Below are positions 7,653 through 16,734 of a DNA stretch of 64,000 bases, in pieces. Location: contig NZ_CP076413.1 in NCBI RefSeq assembly GCF_021173085.1, positions 930,001 to 994,000 on the forward strand, in the 5' to 3' direction. The translations under genes and the position numbers were made by a program. The notes beneath the pieces were generated by a model. The model had not been told where the DNA came from and did not search any database. It saw only the letters and a list, made by a program, of their open reading frames with translations. The number at the start of each line of letters is the position of its first letter. The stretch's first letter is position 1. This DNA comes from Ralstonia wenshanensis (GTDB taxonomy: Bacteria > Pseudomonadota > Gammaproteobacteria > Burkholderiales > Burkholderiaceae).

Positions 7653-10016
7653 ATGGCTTTTCTGACGGCCTTTCCGATTCGCCGACGCGGCTCCCGATGG
7701 GCTGCCGCCGTGCTCGCTGCAGGTGTGGCACTGGCGACGCTGTCGCCCGCCGTGCATGGCCAGACCGCGGCAGCGCCCGCGCAGGCGAACACCGAATCGA
7801 CGCGGCCGCGTATCGGCCTGGTGCTCTCGGGCGGCGGGGCGCGCGGCTATGCGCATATTGGCGTGCTCAAGATGCTGGAGCGCATGCGCATTCCCGTGGA
7901 TGTGATTGCCGCGACGAGCATGGGCGCCGTGGTGGGCGGGCTGTACGCCAGCGGCATGCGTGCGGATGCGCTGGAGCAGAAGCTCTCGCAGGTCGACCTG
8001 AGCGACATCGCCTTCGACCGCAACGATCGCGCCAAGCTGCCGCAATCGCTGCGCGAGGATGATTTCCAGTATCCGATCGGCTTGTCCGCGGGCTATGGCG
8101 ACGGCAAGCTCAAGCTGCCCGCCGGGCTGGTGCAGGGCAACCGCCTGCTCGCGCTGCTCAAGAACTGGACAGCGGAGTGGCCAGACAACATCGCGTTCTC
8201 GCGCCTGCCGATTCCGTTCAAGGCCATGGCGACGGATCTGGCCACGGGCGACGGGGTGATTCTTGACCACGGCTCGCTGCCGCTGGCCATGCGGGCCAGC
8301 ATGGCGGTGCCGGGTCTGTTCGCACCCATCGAAGTGGGCGGCCGCACGCTGGTGGATGGCGGCCTGGTGAGCAACCTGCCCGTGCAGCTCGCGCGCGACA
8401 TGGGCGCTGACATCATCATCGCCGTCAACATCGGGTCGGACTTGCAGCGGCCGGAAGACCTCGCCTCGCCAGCGGCGGTGACGCAGCAGATGATCACCAT
8501 CCTCGTCGGCCAGAACGTGCGGGCGCAAAAGGCGCTGCTGCGCGGCAAGGATGTGTTGATCGAGCCGCAGCTCTCGGAGCTTTCGTTTACTGATTTCGCC
8601 AAGGGCCCGCAGGGCGTGCGGCAGGGCGAGCGCGCGGCGCAGGGCGTTGAGACCAAGCTCGCGGCGTTGTCGCTGTCGCCGCAGGCGTATGCCGCGTACC
8701 GCGCTGCCCATGAGCCGCAAGGCACGCTGGTGGCAGGCGCACGCATCGACGCTATTGATGTGACCACCAGCGGCCGGGTGCCGCCGGCACGTGTGCGCCA
8801 GTTGATCAAGGTGCGCGAAGGCGATGCGTACGACGCCGAGGCGCTCAACCGCGAGCTGTCAGCGCTGGCCACCACGGGCGACTTCGAAACCGTCACGCAG
8901 CAGTTGGTGGAGGAGAACGGCGTGCATACGCTGAAAATCGACGCGCATGAAAAGTCGTGGGGCAACCAGTTCTTCCTGTTCGGGCTGGGCATGTCGACCA
9001 ACTTCGACGGGCGTGGCGCGTTCAACGTCAACCTCGGCCATCGGTATCCGTGGCTCACGCAGAGCGGGCTGGAGTGGCGCAATGACATCGTGCTCGGCAG
9101 CAACCGGGCGAGCATCCATACCGAGTTGCGACAGCCGCTGTGGCAGGCGCGCGGGTTCTACGTGGCGCCGTATGCCGAGTACTCGCGCCGCAGATCGGAT
9201 CTCTACTTTGACGATCAGCCGCCTACCCGGGACGCCAAGCCGTTCAACAACCTGACCATCGAGACGGCGCGCGCCGGCGTTGACCTGGGCATCCCGTTGG
9301 GCCGCAAGGGTGAACTGCGACTGGGCGTGAACTACGTCAGGAAGGCAGCGACGTTCAATTACCTGGAGCTGATCGCGGACGAGTCCGGGAATATCGTGGA
9401 TGCGACGGCCTTAGACACCTTGCGCGCCCAGCAGCCGGCCTTTCGCGCCCAGCTCACGCTGGACCAGCTCGACGATCCGCTGTTTCCGCGCAGCGGCTAT
9501 TACTTTTACAGCAGCGTGGAGGCGGGCTTCGGTTCGCTCGACAAGAAGTTCAACACCGCCCAGGCCAAGAGCCTATGGGCGACGAGCCACGGCCGCCACA
9601 CGTTCAATGTAGCGTTGGAAGGGGCGGGCCTGTTCGGCGTCAACAGCCCGACGCGCGAGAACGGCGGCAACACGGGCAACGGCGCCAACGAGGGCTTCTT
9701 CCTGGGTGGCTTCCAGCATCTCTCGGCCTATGCGCAGGATCAGTTCAACGGCCAGTACATGCTGTACGGGCGCCTGACCTATCTGTACGACCTTCGTATC
9801 GACGATCTGCTCGGCCTGCGCGCGCCGGTGTTCGGCGCCAGCGCGGAAGCCGGCAACGTCTGGCAGTTGCGCAACAACTTCGGGCGGGGTCCTTACCTGA
9901 AGAGCGGCAGCGTATTCGTCGGCGGCAACAGCCCGATCGGGCCGCTGTATTTCGGTTTTGCGGTGGCGCCGCAGGGCGTGTGGAACGTGTACCTGCAGCT
10001 CGGCCGCGTCTTCTGA
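7653..10016 (+). CDS. Patatin-like phospholipase with Omp85 barrel (PlpD-type, type Vd secretion)
   Basis: This 787-residue protein begins with a signal peptide (basic RRRGSR, a hydrophobic run, cleavage near VHGQ at 37). The patatin domain follows at about 53-250, with oxyanion motif SGGGARG near 59-65, nucleophile Ser89 in ATSMG and catalytic Asp near 235 in VDGGLVSNLP. A POTRA-like domain lies around 360-430. The remainder is a 16-strand Omp85-type barrel ending in LQLGRVF, with the C-terminal Phe expected of a BAM substrate. The family hydrolyses phospholipids, exposed at or released from the cell surface. The ATG at 7653 gives the signal peptide; an earlier in-frame start would not. No clear Shine-Dalgarno is seen. 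The divergent neighbour is lldP. Confidence 0.9.
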   Translation: MAFLTAFPIRRRGSRWAAAVLAAGVALATLSPAVHGQTAAAPAQANTESTRPRIGLVLSGGGARGYAHIGVLKMLERMRIPVDVIAATSMGAVVGGLYASGMRADALEQKLSQVDLSDIAFDRNDRAKLPQSLREDDFQYPIGLSAGYGDGKLKLPAGLVQGNRLLALLKNWTAEWPDNIAFSRLPIPFKAMATDLATGDGVILDHGSLPLAMRASMAVPGLFAPIEVGGRTLVDGGLVSNLPVQLARDMGADIIIAVNIGSDLQRPEDLASPAAVTQQMITILVGQNVRAQKALLRGKDVLIEPQLSELSFTDFAKGPQGVRQGERAAQGVETKLAALSLSPQAYAAYRAAHEPQGTLVAGARIDAIDVTTSGRVPPARVRQLIKVREGDAYDAEALNRELSALATTGDFETVTQQLVEENGVHTLKIDAHEKSWGNQFFLFGLGMSTNFDGRGAFNVNLGHRYPWLTQSGLEWRNDIVLGSNRASIHTELRQPLWQARGFYVAPYAEYSRRRSDLYFDDQPPTRDAKPFNNLTIETARAGVDLGIPLGRKGELRLGVNYVRKAATFNYLELIADESGNIVDATALDTLRAQQPAFRAQLTLDQLDDPLFPRSGYYFYSSVEAGFGSLDKKFNTAQAKSLWATSHGRHTFNVALEGAGLFGVNSPTRENGGNTGNGANEGFFLGGFQHLSAYAQDQFNGQYMLYGRLTYLYDLRIDDLLGLRAPVFGASAEAGNVWQLRNNFGRGPYLKSGSVFVGGNSPIGPLYFGFAVAPQGVWNVYLQLGRVF

Positions 10017-10079
10017 ATCAGCATCAAGCGGGAGGGCACCTGCCTGCACGCGCGGGCAGTGCCTGCTTCGTAAGGTCTT

Positions 10080-10104
10080 GATCAGATTGAAAAATCAATC
10101 GATC
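10080..10104. promoter_or_regulatory. Imperfect inverted repeat before the RND operon
   Basis: GATCAGATTG (10080-10089) and CAATCGATC (10096-10104) are complementary with a one-base offset, separated by AAAAAT. The site is about 80 bp before the adaptor start, where a repressor of an efflux operon would bind. No regulator gene is next to the operon, so the assignment is weak. Confidence 0.25.
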
Positions 10105-10185
10105 AGCTTGCGGCGGATGTGCGTGCTAGCCTTCCGCTTCGCTTTTTCAAGACCTCGGGCGCGGTCGCGCCCAGCCCCCTTTCTC

Positions 10186-11367
10186 ATGATGTTCTGCGTG
10201 TTGTTCCGTCGTTTCCGTTCGTCCCGGTGGTTGCTGTGCGCGTGCGCGTTGGCTGTGTTGCAGGCGTGCGGCAAGCATGCTGATGAAGCAGCCAGGCCCG
10301 CTGGTCCGCCGGAGGTCGAGTTTGCCGTTGCACAACGCTCCGATGCGCCGCTGGTGACCGAACTGCCCGGCCGCCTGGAGCCGTATCGCACGGCGCAAGT
10401 GCGTGCGCGCGTCGACGGCATCGTCCTCAAGCGCGCCTACGAAGAAGGGCAGGTGGTCAAGGCCGGACAGGTGCTGTTCCGCATCGACCCGGCACCGCTC
10501 AAGGCGCAGGTGGACGCCGCACAAGGTGCGCTCGCCCGCGCGCAGGCGCAACTCGCCATCGCCCGCGACAAGGCTGCGCGCTACAAGGGCCTGGCCGCCA
10601 CGCGCGCCGTGAGCGAGCTGGAATACGCTGAAGCGCAAGCCGCCGAACGTCAGGCCGCAGCGGACGTGGTGTCCGGCCGCGCTGCGCTGGAAACCGCGCA
10701 ACTGCGCCTGGGCTATGCCACCGTTACCGCCCCGATTGGTGGCCGCTCGCGCCGCGCACAGGTGACCGAAGGCGCGCTGGTCAAGGAAGACGCTGCCACG
10801 CCGCTCACCACGGTCGAGCAGATCGACCCGATCTATGTCGACTTTGCGCAGCCCGCTGCCGAGGTCCTGGCCTTGCAGCGCGCGCTGAAGAAGGGCCAAG
10901 CCGCTGCATTGAGCGGTCAGGATATCGGCGTTCAAGTCATCCTGAGCGATGGCGTGGCGTACGAGCGCCCGGGCAAGCTGCTGTTCTCGGATCTGGCGGT
11001 GGATCGTGCGACAGATAACGTCTCAATGCGCGCCGTGCTGCCCAACCCCGAAGGCTTGCTGCTGCCCGGCATGTACGTGCGCGTGAAGCTCTCGCACGCC
11101 GTGCAGCAAGGTGCAGTGACGATTCCGAAGGGTGCGTTGCAGCGCGACCGCCATGGAGCGACGGTGTTTGTGGTACAGGCAGACAACACGCTGGCAGCTC
11201 AATCCGTGTCTGCGCAAACGTTGGCTGGCGATCAATGGCTGGTGACGAGCGGCCTGTCCGGTGGAGAGCGCCTCGCCATTCCAGGCATGCAGACGTTGGA
11301 AGCCGGCATGGCGGTCAAGCCTGTGCCTGCTGCACCGCCCGCCGACACGAAGCTGAAGAAGGGCTGA
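10186..11367 (+). CDS. RND efflux periplasmic adaptor subunit (AcrA/MexE family)
   Basis: This 393-residue adaptor joins an inner-membrane RND pump to an outer-membrane channel. The N-terminus has a hydrophobic run ending LAVLQACG, a lipobox, so it is probably a lipoprotein. Then come the lipoyl half-motif (VRARVDGIVLKRAYEEGQVV), an alpha-hairpin rich in Ala and Gln, the second lipoyl half (GYATVTAPIGGRSRRA) and a beta-barrel domain. Two adjacent ATGs (10186 and 10189) are possible starts; upstream frame lacks family similarity. Its stop lies 2 bp before the pump's ATG, implying translational coupling. No outer-membrane factor gene follows, so the pump probably borrows a channel encoded elsewhere. 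The drug or solvent exported is unknown. Confidence 0.9.
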   Translation: MMFCVLFRRFRSSRWLLCACALAVLQACGKHADEAARPAGPPEVEFAVAQRSDAPLVTELPGRLEPYRTAQVRARVDGIVLKRAYEEGQVVKAGQVLFRIDPAPLKAQVDAAQGALARAQAQLAIARDKAARYKGLAATRAVSELEYAEAQAAERQAAADVVSGRAALETAQLRLGYATVTAPIGGRSRRAQVTEGALVKEDAATPLTTVEQIDPIYVDFAQPAAEVLALQRALKKGQAAALSGQDIGVQVILSDGVAYERPGKLLFSDLAVDRATDNVSMRAVLPNPEGLLLPGMYVRVKLSHAVQQGAVTIPKGALQRDRHGATVFVVQADNTLAAQSVSAQTLAGDQWLVTSGLSGGERLAIPGMQTLEAGMAVKPVPAAPPADTKLKKG

Positions 11368-11369
11368 CC

Positions 11370-14300
11370 ATGGCGCGCTTCTTTATCGACCGCCCGGTCT
11401 TTGCCTGGGTGATTGCGCTGGCCATCATCCTGGCCGGCGTGCTCGCGTTGCCCAAGCTGCCGGTGGCGCAGTATCCGAACATCGCGCCGCCCAACGTGAG
11501 CATCTCTGCCACCTACCCGGGCGCGTCCGCGCGCACGGTGGAGAGCGCCGTCACCGCGATCATCGAGCGCGAGATGAACGGTGCGCCGGGGCTGCTGTAC
11601 ATGTCGTCGTCGTCCGATGCGGCGGGCAATGTGTCGATCAATCTGTCGTTCACGCAGGGCACGAGTCCCGATCTTGCGGCGGTGGAGGTGCAGAACCGGC
11701 TGAAGATCGTCGAAGAACGCCTGCCCGAGGTCGTGCGCCGCAACGGCATCCGCATCGAGAAGGCGGCCGAGAACTACATGATGTATCTGTCGCTGACGGC
11801 TGAGCGCGGGCGCTTCGACGGCATCGACCTGGGCGACCTCGCGTCGTCTGATCTGATTCCGCAGTTGCGCCGTGTGCCGGGCGTGGGCACCGCGCAGTTG
11901 TTCGATGCGGAATACGCCATGCGCATCTGGCCCGATGCCGACAAGCTGACCGCATTGGGCCTGACCGCCGGCGACCTGAGCGACGCCGTGCGCCGCTACA
12001 ACGCGCGCATCACCGTGGGTGAGATCGGCAGCGGAGCGGTGCCGGGCAGCGCGCCCATCAACGCGAGCGTGACCGGCGACGATGGGCTGACCACGCCGGA
12101 CGCATTCGGCCAGATCCCGCTGCGTGCGGATGCGCAGGGCCGCATGGTGCTGCTGCGCGATGTGGCGCGCGTGGAGCTGGGCGGCAGCGATTACCTGTAC
12201 CTCTCGCGCATGAACGGCAAGCCCGCCACGACCATCGGCATCAAGCTCGCCCCCGGCGCCAATGCCGTGGGTGTGGCCAAGCGCGTGCGTGCGGTGCTGG
12301 ACGAAGCGCAGGCGCATTTCCCGCCCGGCGTGCGCTACGAGGTGGCGTACGACAGCTCGCGCTTTGTCGGCATCGCCATCGAGCAGGTGGTCAAGACGCT
12401 GCTCGAAGCCGTGGTGCTCGTGTTCCTGGTGATGATGCTGTTCATGCAGAACCTGCGCGCGACGCTCATCCCGACGCTGGTCGTACCGATCGCGTTGCTG
12501 GGCACGTTTGCGGTGATGCTGCCGATGGGTTTTTCCATCAACGTGCTGACGCTGTTCGGCCTGGTGCTTGCCATCGGCATCCTGGTCGACGATGCCATCG
12601 TGGTGGTGGAAAACGTCGAACGCGTGATGCATGAAGACGGGCTCTCGCCGCGCGAGGCGACGGCCAAGGCGATGCGCCAGATCAGCGGGGCCATCGTCGG
12701 CATCTCGCTGGTGCTGACGGCGGTGTTCGTGCCGATGGCGTTCTTTGGCGGCGCGGTGGGCAATATCTACCGGCAGTTTTCGCTGTCGCTGGCGGTGTCG
12801 ATGGTGTTCTCGGCATTCCTGGCATTGACGCTCACGCCCGCGCTTTGCGCAACGCTGCTCAAGCCGGTGCAGGCCGGCCATGGTGCCGAGCGCAAGGGCT
12901 TCTTCGGCGCATTCAACCGGGGTTTTGCGCGGTTGACGGCGCGCTACCAAGGCGGCGTTGCGAAGCTGCTGAACCGCACTGGCCGCGCGCTGATTGCCTA
13001 CGGTGCCGTGATCGGCGTGGTGGTGTTGCTGTTCACGCAACTGCCGACCGCCTTCCTGCCCGAAGAAGACACCGGCGAGTTCATGACCGTCGTCATGCTG
13101 CCGACCGGCGCCACACAGGCGCAGACGCTCGACGTCGTGCGGCAAGCCGAGCAGCACTTCATGACGCAGGAGCCGGCGGTGGCGTCCACGCTGGCCATCA
13201 CGGGCTTCAGCCTATACGGCAACGGCCAGAACGCGGCCATGCTGTTCCTGACGCTCAAGGACTGGAAGCAACGCAAGGGCGCTGACCAGCACGTCGATGC
13301 CGTGGTCGGGCGAGCCAATGCGGCGTTCGGCAAGATCAAGGGCGCGATGGTCATGGCGATGAACTCGCCCGCGCTGCCGGAGCTGGGCAGCAAGCCCGGC
13401 TTCGACCTGCGTCTGCAAGACCGCGGCGGTGCTGGTTACGAACGCCTGGCGCAAGCGCGCGACCACATGCTGGCCGAAGCCGCGAAGCATCCGGCGCTGT
13501 CGGAAGTCACGTTTGCGGGCCAGGGCGATGCGCCGCAGGTGCTGATCGATGTGGACCGCAAGAAGGCGCTGTCGATGGGCGTGTCGATTGAGGACATCAA
13601 CCGCACGCTGGCCGTGATGTTCGGCTCCGACTACGCGGGTGATTTCGTCTACCGCAACCAGGTGCGTCGTGTGATCGTGCAGGCCGACGGCAAGCAGCGT
13701 GTCTCGGTCGAGCAGCTCGGCCGGATGCATGTGCGCAATGCGGCGGGGGCGATGGTGCCGCTCTCCGCGTTCACCACGACAAAGTGGATCGTCGGGCCGC
13801 TCAAGCTCGACCGCTACAACGGCTTTCCGGCCATGACGATCACCGGCTCGCCCGCGCCGGGTCATAGCTCCGGCGAGGCGATGGCGGCGATGGAGTCGAT
13901 TGCGCGCGGCCTGCCCGAAGGCTTCGGCTACGAGTGGACAGGGCAGTCGTTCGAGGAGCGCCTGTCGGGCGCGCAGGCGCCGGCGCTGTTTGCGTTGTCG
14001 ATCCTCGTCGTGTTCCTGTGCCTCGCGGCGTTGTACGAAAGCTGGTCGATTCCGCTGGCGGTCATGCTGGTGGTGCCGCTGGGGGTGGTGGGCGCGCTGC
14101 TGGGTGCCACGCTGCGTTTCCTGCCCAACGACATCTATTTCAAGGTCGGGCTCATTGCCACCATCGGCCTGTCGGCCAAGAACGCGATCCTGATCATCGA
14201 AGTGGCAAAGGATCTGTTGGCGCAAGGCATGGGGCTGATAGAAGCCACGCTGGAGGCCGCGCGTCTGCGCTTCCGGCCGATCGTGATGACGTCGCTGGCG

Positions 14301-14525
14301 TTTGCGTTTGGCGTCGTGCCGCTGGCAATTGCGACCGGCGCGGCATCGGCCAGCCAGCGTGCCATCGGCACGGGCGTGCTGGGTGGGATCATCACGGCGA
14401 CGGTGCTGGCGGTGTTCCTGGTGCCGGTGTTCTTTGTGGTGGTGCGGGGCGTGTTCAAGGGCAGCGAGCGGCAGCGCCGGCTGGACGCGGCGCACGAGCA
14501 CGAGACTGCTGGGCCGGCCGCCTGA
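11370..14525 (+). CDS. RND efflux pump, inner-membrane subunit (HAE1/AcrB family)
   Basis: At 1051 residues this is full length for the HAE1 family. It starts MARFFIDRPVFAWVIALAI, the classic first helix, and has two large periplasmic loops. The proton-relay residues are present: Asp407 and Asp408 in GILVDDAIVV (same numbering as AcrB) and Lys937 in GLSAKNAILI. It exports hydrophobic compounds from periplasm and inner leaflet using the proton gradient, as a trimer with the adaptor encoded just upstream. The C-terminal tail is short and charged. Convergent with the hydrolase gene 12 bp downstream. Substrate range cannot be predicted from sequence alone. Confidence 0.93.
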   Translation: MARFFIDRPVFAWVIALAIILAGVLALPKLPVAQYPNIAPPNVSISATYPGASARTVESAVTAIIEREMNGAPGLLYMSSSSDAAGNVSINLSFTQGTSPDLAAVEVQNRLKIVEERLPEVVRRNGIRIEKAAENYMMYLSLTAERGRFDGIDLGDLASSDLIPQLRRVPGVGTAQLFDAEYAMRIWPDADKLTALGLTAGDLSDAVRRYNARITVGEIGSGAVPGSAPINASVTGDDGLTTPDAFGQIPLRADAQGRMVLLRDVARVELGGSDYLYLSRMNGKPATTIGIKLAPGANAVGVAKRVRAVLDEAQAHFPPGVRYEVAYDSSRFVGIAIEQVVKTLLEAVVLVFLVMMLFMQNLRATLIPTLVVPIALLGTFAVMLPMGFSINVLTLFGLVLAIGILVDDAIVVVENVERVMHEDGLSPREATAKAMRQISGAIVGISLVLTAVFVPMAFFGGAVGNIYRQFSLSLAVSMVFSAFLALTLTPALCATLLKPVQAGHGAERKGFFGAFNRGFARLTARYQGGVAKLLNRTGRALIAYGAVIGVVVLLFTQLPTAFLPEEDTGEFMTVVMLPTGATQAQTLDVVRQAEQHFMTQEPAVASTLAITGFSLYGNGQNAAMLFLTLKDWKQRKGADQHVDAVVGRANAAFGKIKGAMVMAMNSPALPELGSKPGFDLRLQDRGGAGYERLAQARDHMLAEAAKHPALSEVTFAGQGDAPQVLIDVDRKKALSMGVSIEDINRTLAVMFGSDYAGDFVYRNQVRRVIVQADGKQRVSVEQLGRMHVRNAAGAMVPLSAFTTTKWIVGPLKLDRYNGFPAMTITGSPAPGHSSGEAMAAMESIARGLPEGFGYEWTGQSFEERLSGAQAPALFALSILVVFLCLAALYESWSIPLAVMLVVPLGVVGALLGATLRFLPNDIYFKVGLIATIGLSAKNAILIIEVAKDLLAQGMGLIEATLEAARLRFRPIVMTSLAFAFGVVPLAIATGAASASQRAIGTGVLGGIITATVLAVFLVPVFFVVVRGVFKGSERQRRLDAAHEHETAGPAA

Positions 14526-14537
14526 TCGGCGGCATCG

Positions 14538-15362
14538 TCAATCTGCGGCGGCTGGGCTCTTGCGCCTGGCCGCTGTCGGGTCAAAACCGAAGAAGCCGAG
14601 GACCTCTGCGGCGACCTGATCGCGGTCGTTGTCTACGCAGATCATGTGGTAGCTGTTCTCCAGCACCACGCTGCGCGCATGGGGCAGGGTGGCCTGCAGC
14701 GTTTCGGCGGAGCGCAGGCTGGTGAGCTCGTCTTCGCGCGAATGGATCACCAGCGTCTGGCATAGCGTGTCGGGCGCCCCCGCCACTGCCCAGCGTCGCA
14801 GCCGGTCCACCTGCCGAATGCATGCCAGCGGCACCCACGGGTAGTGGAAGCTGTCGCCGCGTGCGAGCTTGGCTTTAATGATCCGCCGCAATAGCGGATT
14901 CTTGATGCCGAACGGCTCGTCCTCTTCCACGCGCATGCGTGCGGCCATGCCCGGGATGCGATAGACCACGTAGCGCAGATCGCGATACCACGGCGTCGAC
15001 CAGCCATCGATATGGATCGGCGTGGCGAGCAGCGCCAGCCTGTCCTGCGGGCGCGCAATGCCATGCCGAACCCGGTGCGCCAGCACCAGCGCCAACAGCG
15101 CACCCATGCACATTCCGGCGATATGCACGGTGTCATGCTCGGCGGCGAGCTGCTCATAGGTTTGCTTGAGCGCTTCAAGCCAGGCCTCGGCGGGCATGTG
15201 GATCAGGTCTTCGGGGCGGGTACCGTGGCCTGGCAAGGTCGGCACGTGCGTGACGGCGCCGGCGCTGCGCAGCGCTTTCTGTAGCACGCCCACGTCGTAG
15301 GCCGTACCGCCCAGACCATGGATCAGCAGCACGGCCGTGCTGCCGGACGCCGATGTCGTCAC
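14538..15362 (-). CDS. Alpha/beta hydrolase with cysteine at the nucleophile position
   Basis: This 274-residue cytoplasmic alpha/beta-hydrolase has oxyanion segment LLIHGLGGT (13-20), PTLPGHGTRPEDL, nucleophile elbow AGMCMGALL with Cys85 where Ser is usual, a likely acid in SREDELTS (Asp211) and His239 in NSYHMI. The overall form resembles carboxylesterases of the Est30 group. A Cys nucleophile is known in dienelactone hydrolase and PHB depolymerase, so the enzyme may be active on thioesters or activated esters, but this is inference. Translation starts at GTG (15362), overlapping by four bases the stop of the upstream MASE1 gene, which implies coupled translation and perhaps a shared process. 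Confidence 0.8.
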   Translation of the reverse strand: MTTSASGSTAVLLIHGLGGTAYDVGVLQKALRSAGAVTHVPTLPGHGTRPEDLIHMPAEAWLEALKQTYEQLAAEHDTVHIAGMCMGALLALVLAHRVRHGIARPQDRLALLATPIHIDGWSTPWYRDLRYVVYRIPGMAARMRVEEDEPFGIKNPLLRRIIKAKLARGDSFHYPWVPLACIRQVDRLRRWAVAGAPDTLCQTLVIHSREDELTSLRSAETLQATLPHARSVVLENSYHMICVDNDRDQVAAEVLGFFGFDPTAARRKSPAAAD

Positions 15363-16645
15363 AGTGCGGTCTCGACCGACCAGGTACCGGTGACGAGCGC
15401 CATGTTGCCGACGGCGTCCATCAGCGGGCCACCGGTATCCACCACGGTGTGCAGCGTGCCGTCGCGTGCTGTGATGCGCAGCGTCTGGCGGCGCGCGGGC
15501 ATGGCGGCCCCGTCGTCCAGCGAGGTCTCCCCGAGCCAGCGCGCACGCAGCGCGTCGCGGTCATCCGGGTGCACCAGTTGCAGTACGGTGGAGATCGACG
15601 CCATGCTTGCGGGTTCGTGTCCGAACACGAGCACAATGTCGCCGCCCCAGTCGATGCGGCCGCTCGCCGGGTCGATGGTGTAGACGAGCTGGCCCGACGT
15701 CGCCAACGCCAGCTCCACGCGGTTCTGCCACTGCGCGCTTTGCTCGTGCAGTTGTTCGCGCGTGGTTTTGAGCGCGCTCACCAGCAGCACGAGCAGCGCG
15801 GCAATGCCCAAGTACAGCTGCGCTTCCAGGAGCGACTGTCCATAGTGGTGGTCGAGCACGGCGAACGGGCCGTCGCCCTCGGCGGTTTGCGTGAGCGCCA
15901 CCAGCGTGAGCAGCAGCACGGCCATCGAGCCGCCGCGGCCGCCCCACAGCAGGGCCACCACCACGGCAAAGAACAGCGGGACGTACGTCAGTGCAAAGCC
16001 GATGCCGTCACCAAACTTGGCATCGCTGTTGCCGTCGAAGATGACGTACGCCGACAGCGCGAGCGCAATCGCGGCCGCCAGACCGAGCAGGAAATCCGTG
16101 CGGTCCGTGCCACCCGAGCGGAACGCGCGAAAGCGGGACCATGCCGCGAGCACCGGCGTGACGATCAGCACGCCCAGGAAATCCGATGCCGCCCAGATGC
16201 GCAGGACGTGCCCGAATGAGCCGCCTTGCGACCACGCAAACCATGCCGCCCCGAACAGCGCCCCGAGCAGTGCACTGACCGCGCCGGCCACCAGCATCGC
16301 GCGCACGAAATAGAGCCCCTCAAGCGGCACGCGCGCCAGCCGCACCAGCGCCACGGCCAGCGCTGCGCTGCCCGCCTCGTCGAGCACGAAGAGCATCGCG
16401 TGGGCCGGGTTGGTGTGTTCAATGGCGGCCAGCGCCAGTTGCGCCACGGCAAACGCTGCCCCCAGCCCCGGCCACTCGCGATAAGGCCGCAGCATGAATG
16501 CAGCCATGGTTACGCCTGCCGGCAGCCAGATGTAGCCCGTCATGTCGACCGGCCCATTCAGCCGGTGCGACACGATGGCGGCAACCAGGTAAAGCGCGCC
16601 CCAGAGGATCGTGGCGACGGTGGTGGAAGGTCGGTTCAATGGCAT
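15359..16645 (-). CDS. MASE1-PAS membrane sensor without an output domain
   Basis: This 428-residue protein has about eight to ten hydrophobic helices over the first ~285 residues with the MASE1 pattern (YIWLPAGVTMAAFM, AASDFLGVLIVTPVLAAW). A short coiled linker follows (LKTTREQLHEQSAQWQNRVE), then a PAS-like domain (about 300-428; LVYTIDPASGRIDWGGD, LVHPDDRDALR). MASE1 proteins usually end in a histidine kinase, GGDEF or EAL domain; here the chain stops after PAS, so signal output must go through a partner. The ATG at 16645 with GAGGGAAA before it is preferred over an upstream in-frame TTG at 16669. The next gene, a hydrolase, overlaps its stop. Confidence 0.75.
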   Translation of the reverse strand: MPLNRPSTTVATILWGALYLVAAIVSHRLNGPVDMTGYIWLPAGVTMAAFMLRPYREWPGLGAAFAVAQLALAAIEHTNPAHAMLFVLDEAGSAALAVALVRLARVPLEGLYFVRAMLVAGAVSALLGALFGAAWFAWSQGGSFGHVLRIWAASDFLGVLIVTPVLAAWSRFRAFRSGGTDRTDFLLGLAAAIALALSAYVIFDGNSDAKFGDGIGFALTYVPLFFAVVVALLWGGRGGSMAVLLLTLVALTQTAEGDGPFAVLDHHYGQSLLEAQLYLGIAALLVLLVSALKTTREQLHEQSAQWQNRVELALATSGQLVYTIDPASGRIDWGGDIVLVFGHEPASMASISTVLQLVHPDDRDALRARWLGETSLDDGAAMPARRQTLRITARDGTLHTVVDTGGPLMDAVGNMALVTGTWSVETAL

Positions 16646-16660
16646 CCGGGTTTCCCTCGG

Positions 16661-16702
16661 TGAAAACAAAAAACCGCGCCGGCTTGGGTGCCGTGCGCGG
16701 TT
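16661..16702 (-). terminator. Terminator after the GST gene
   Basis: AACCGCGC (16672-16679) pairs with GCGCGGTT (16695-16702). On the minus strand the stem runs into TTTTTTGTTTTC. It separates the GST unit from the MASE1 gene downstream. Confidence 0.75.
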
Positions 16703-16734
16703 GGTGATGCTACCGCAATCGGTTTCGGGCGGGC

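Noticed and set aside
11232-13157. Long minus-strand ORF opposite the RND pump gene
   Set aside because: It is a GC-driven shadow of the pump gene: His/Arg/Gln-rich with no domain pattern. The pump frame is fully supported by family motifs.
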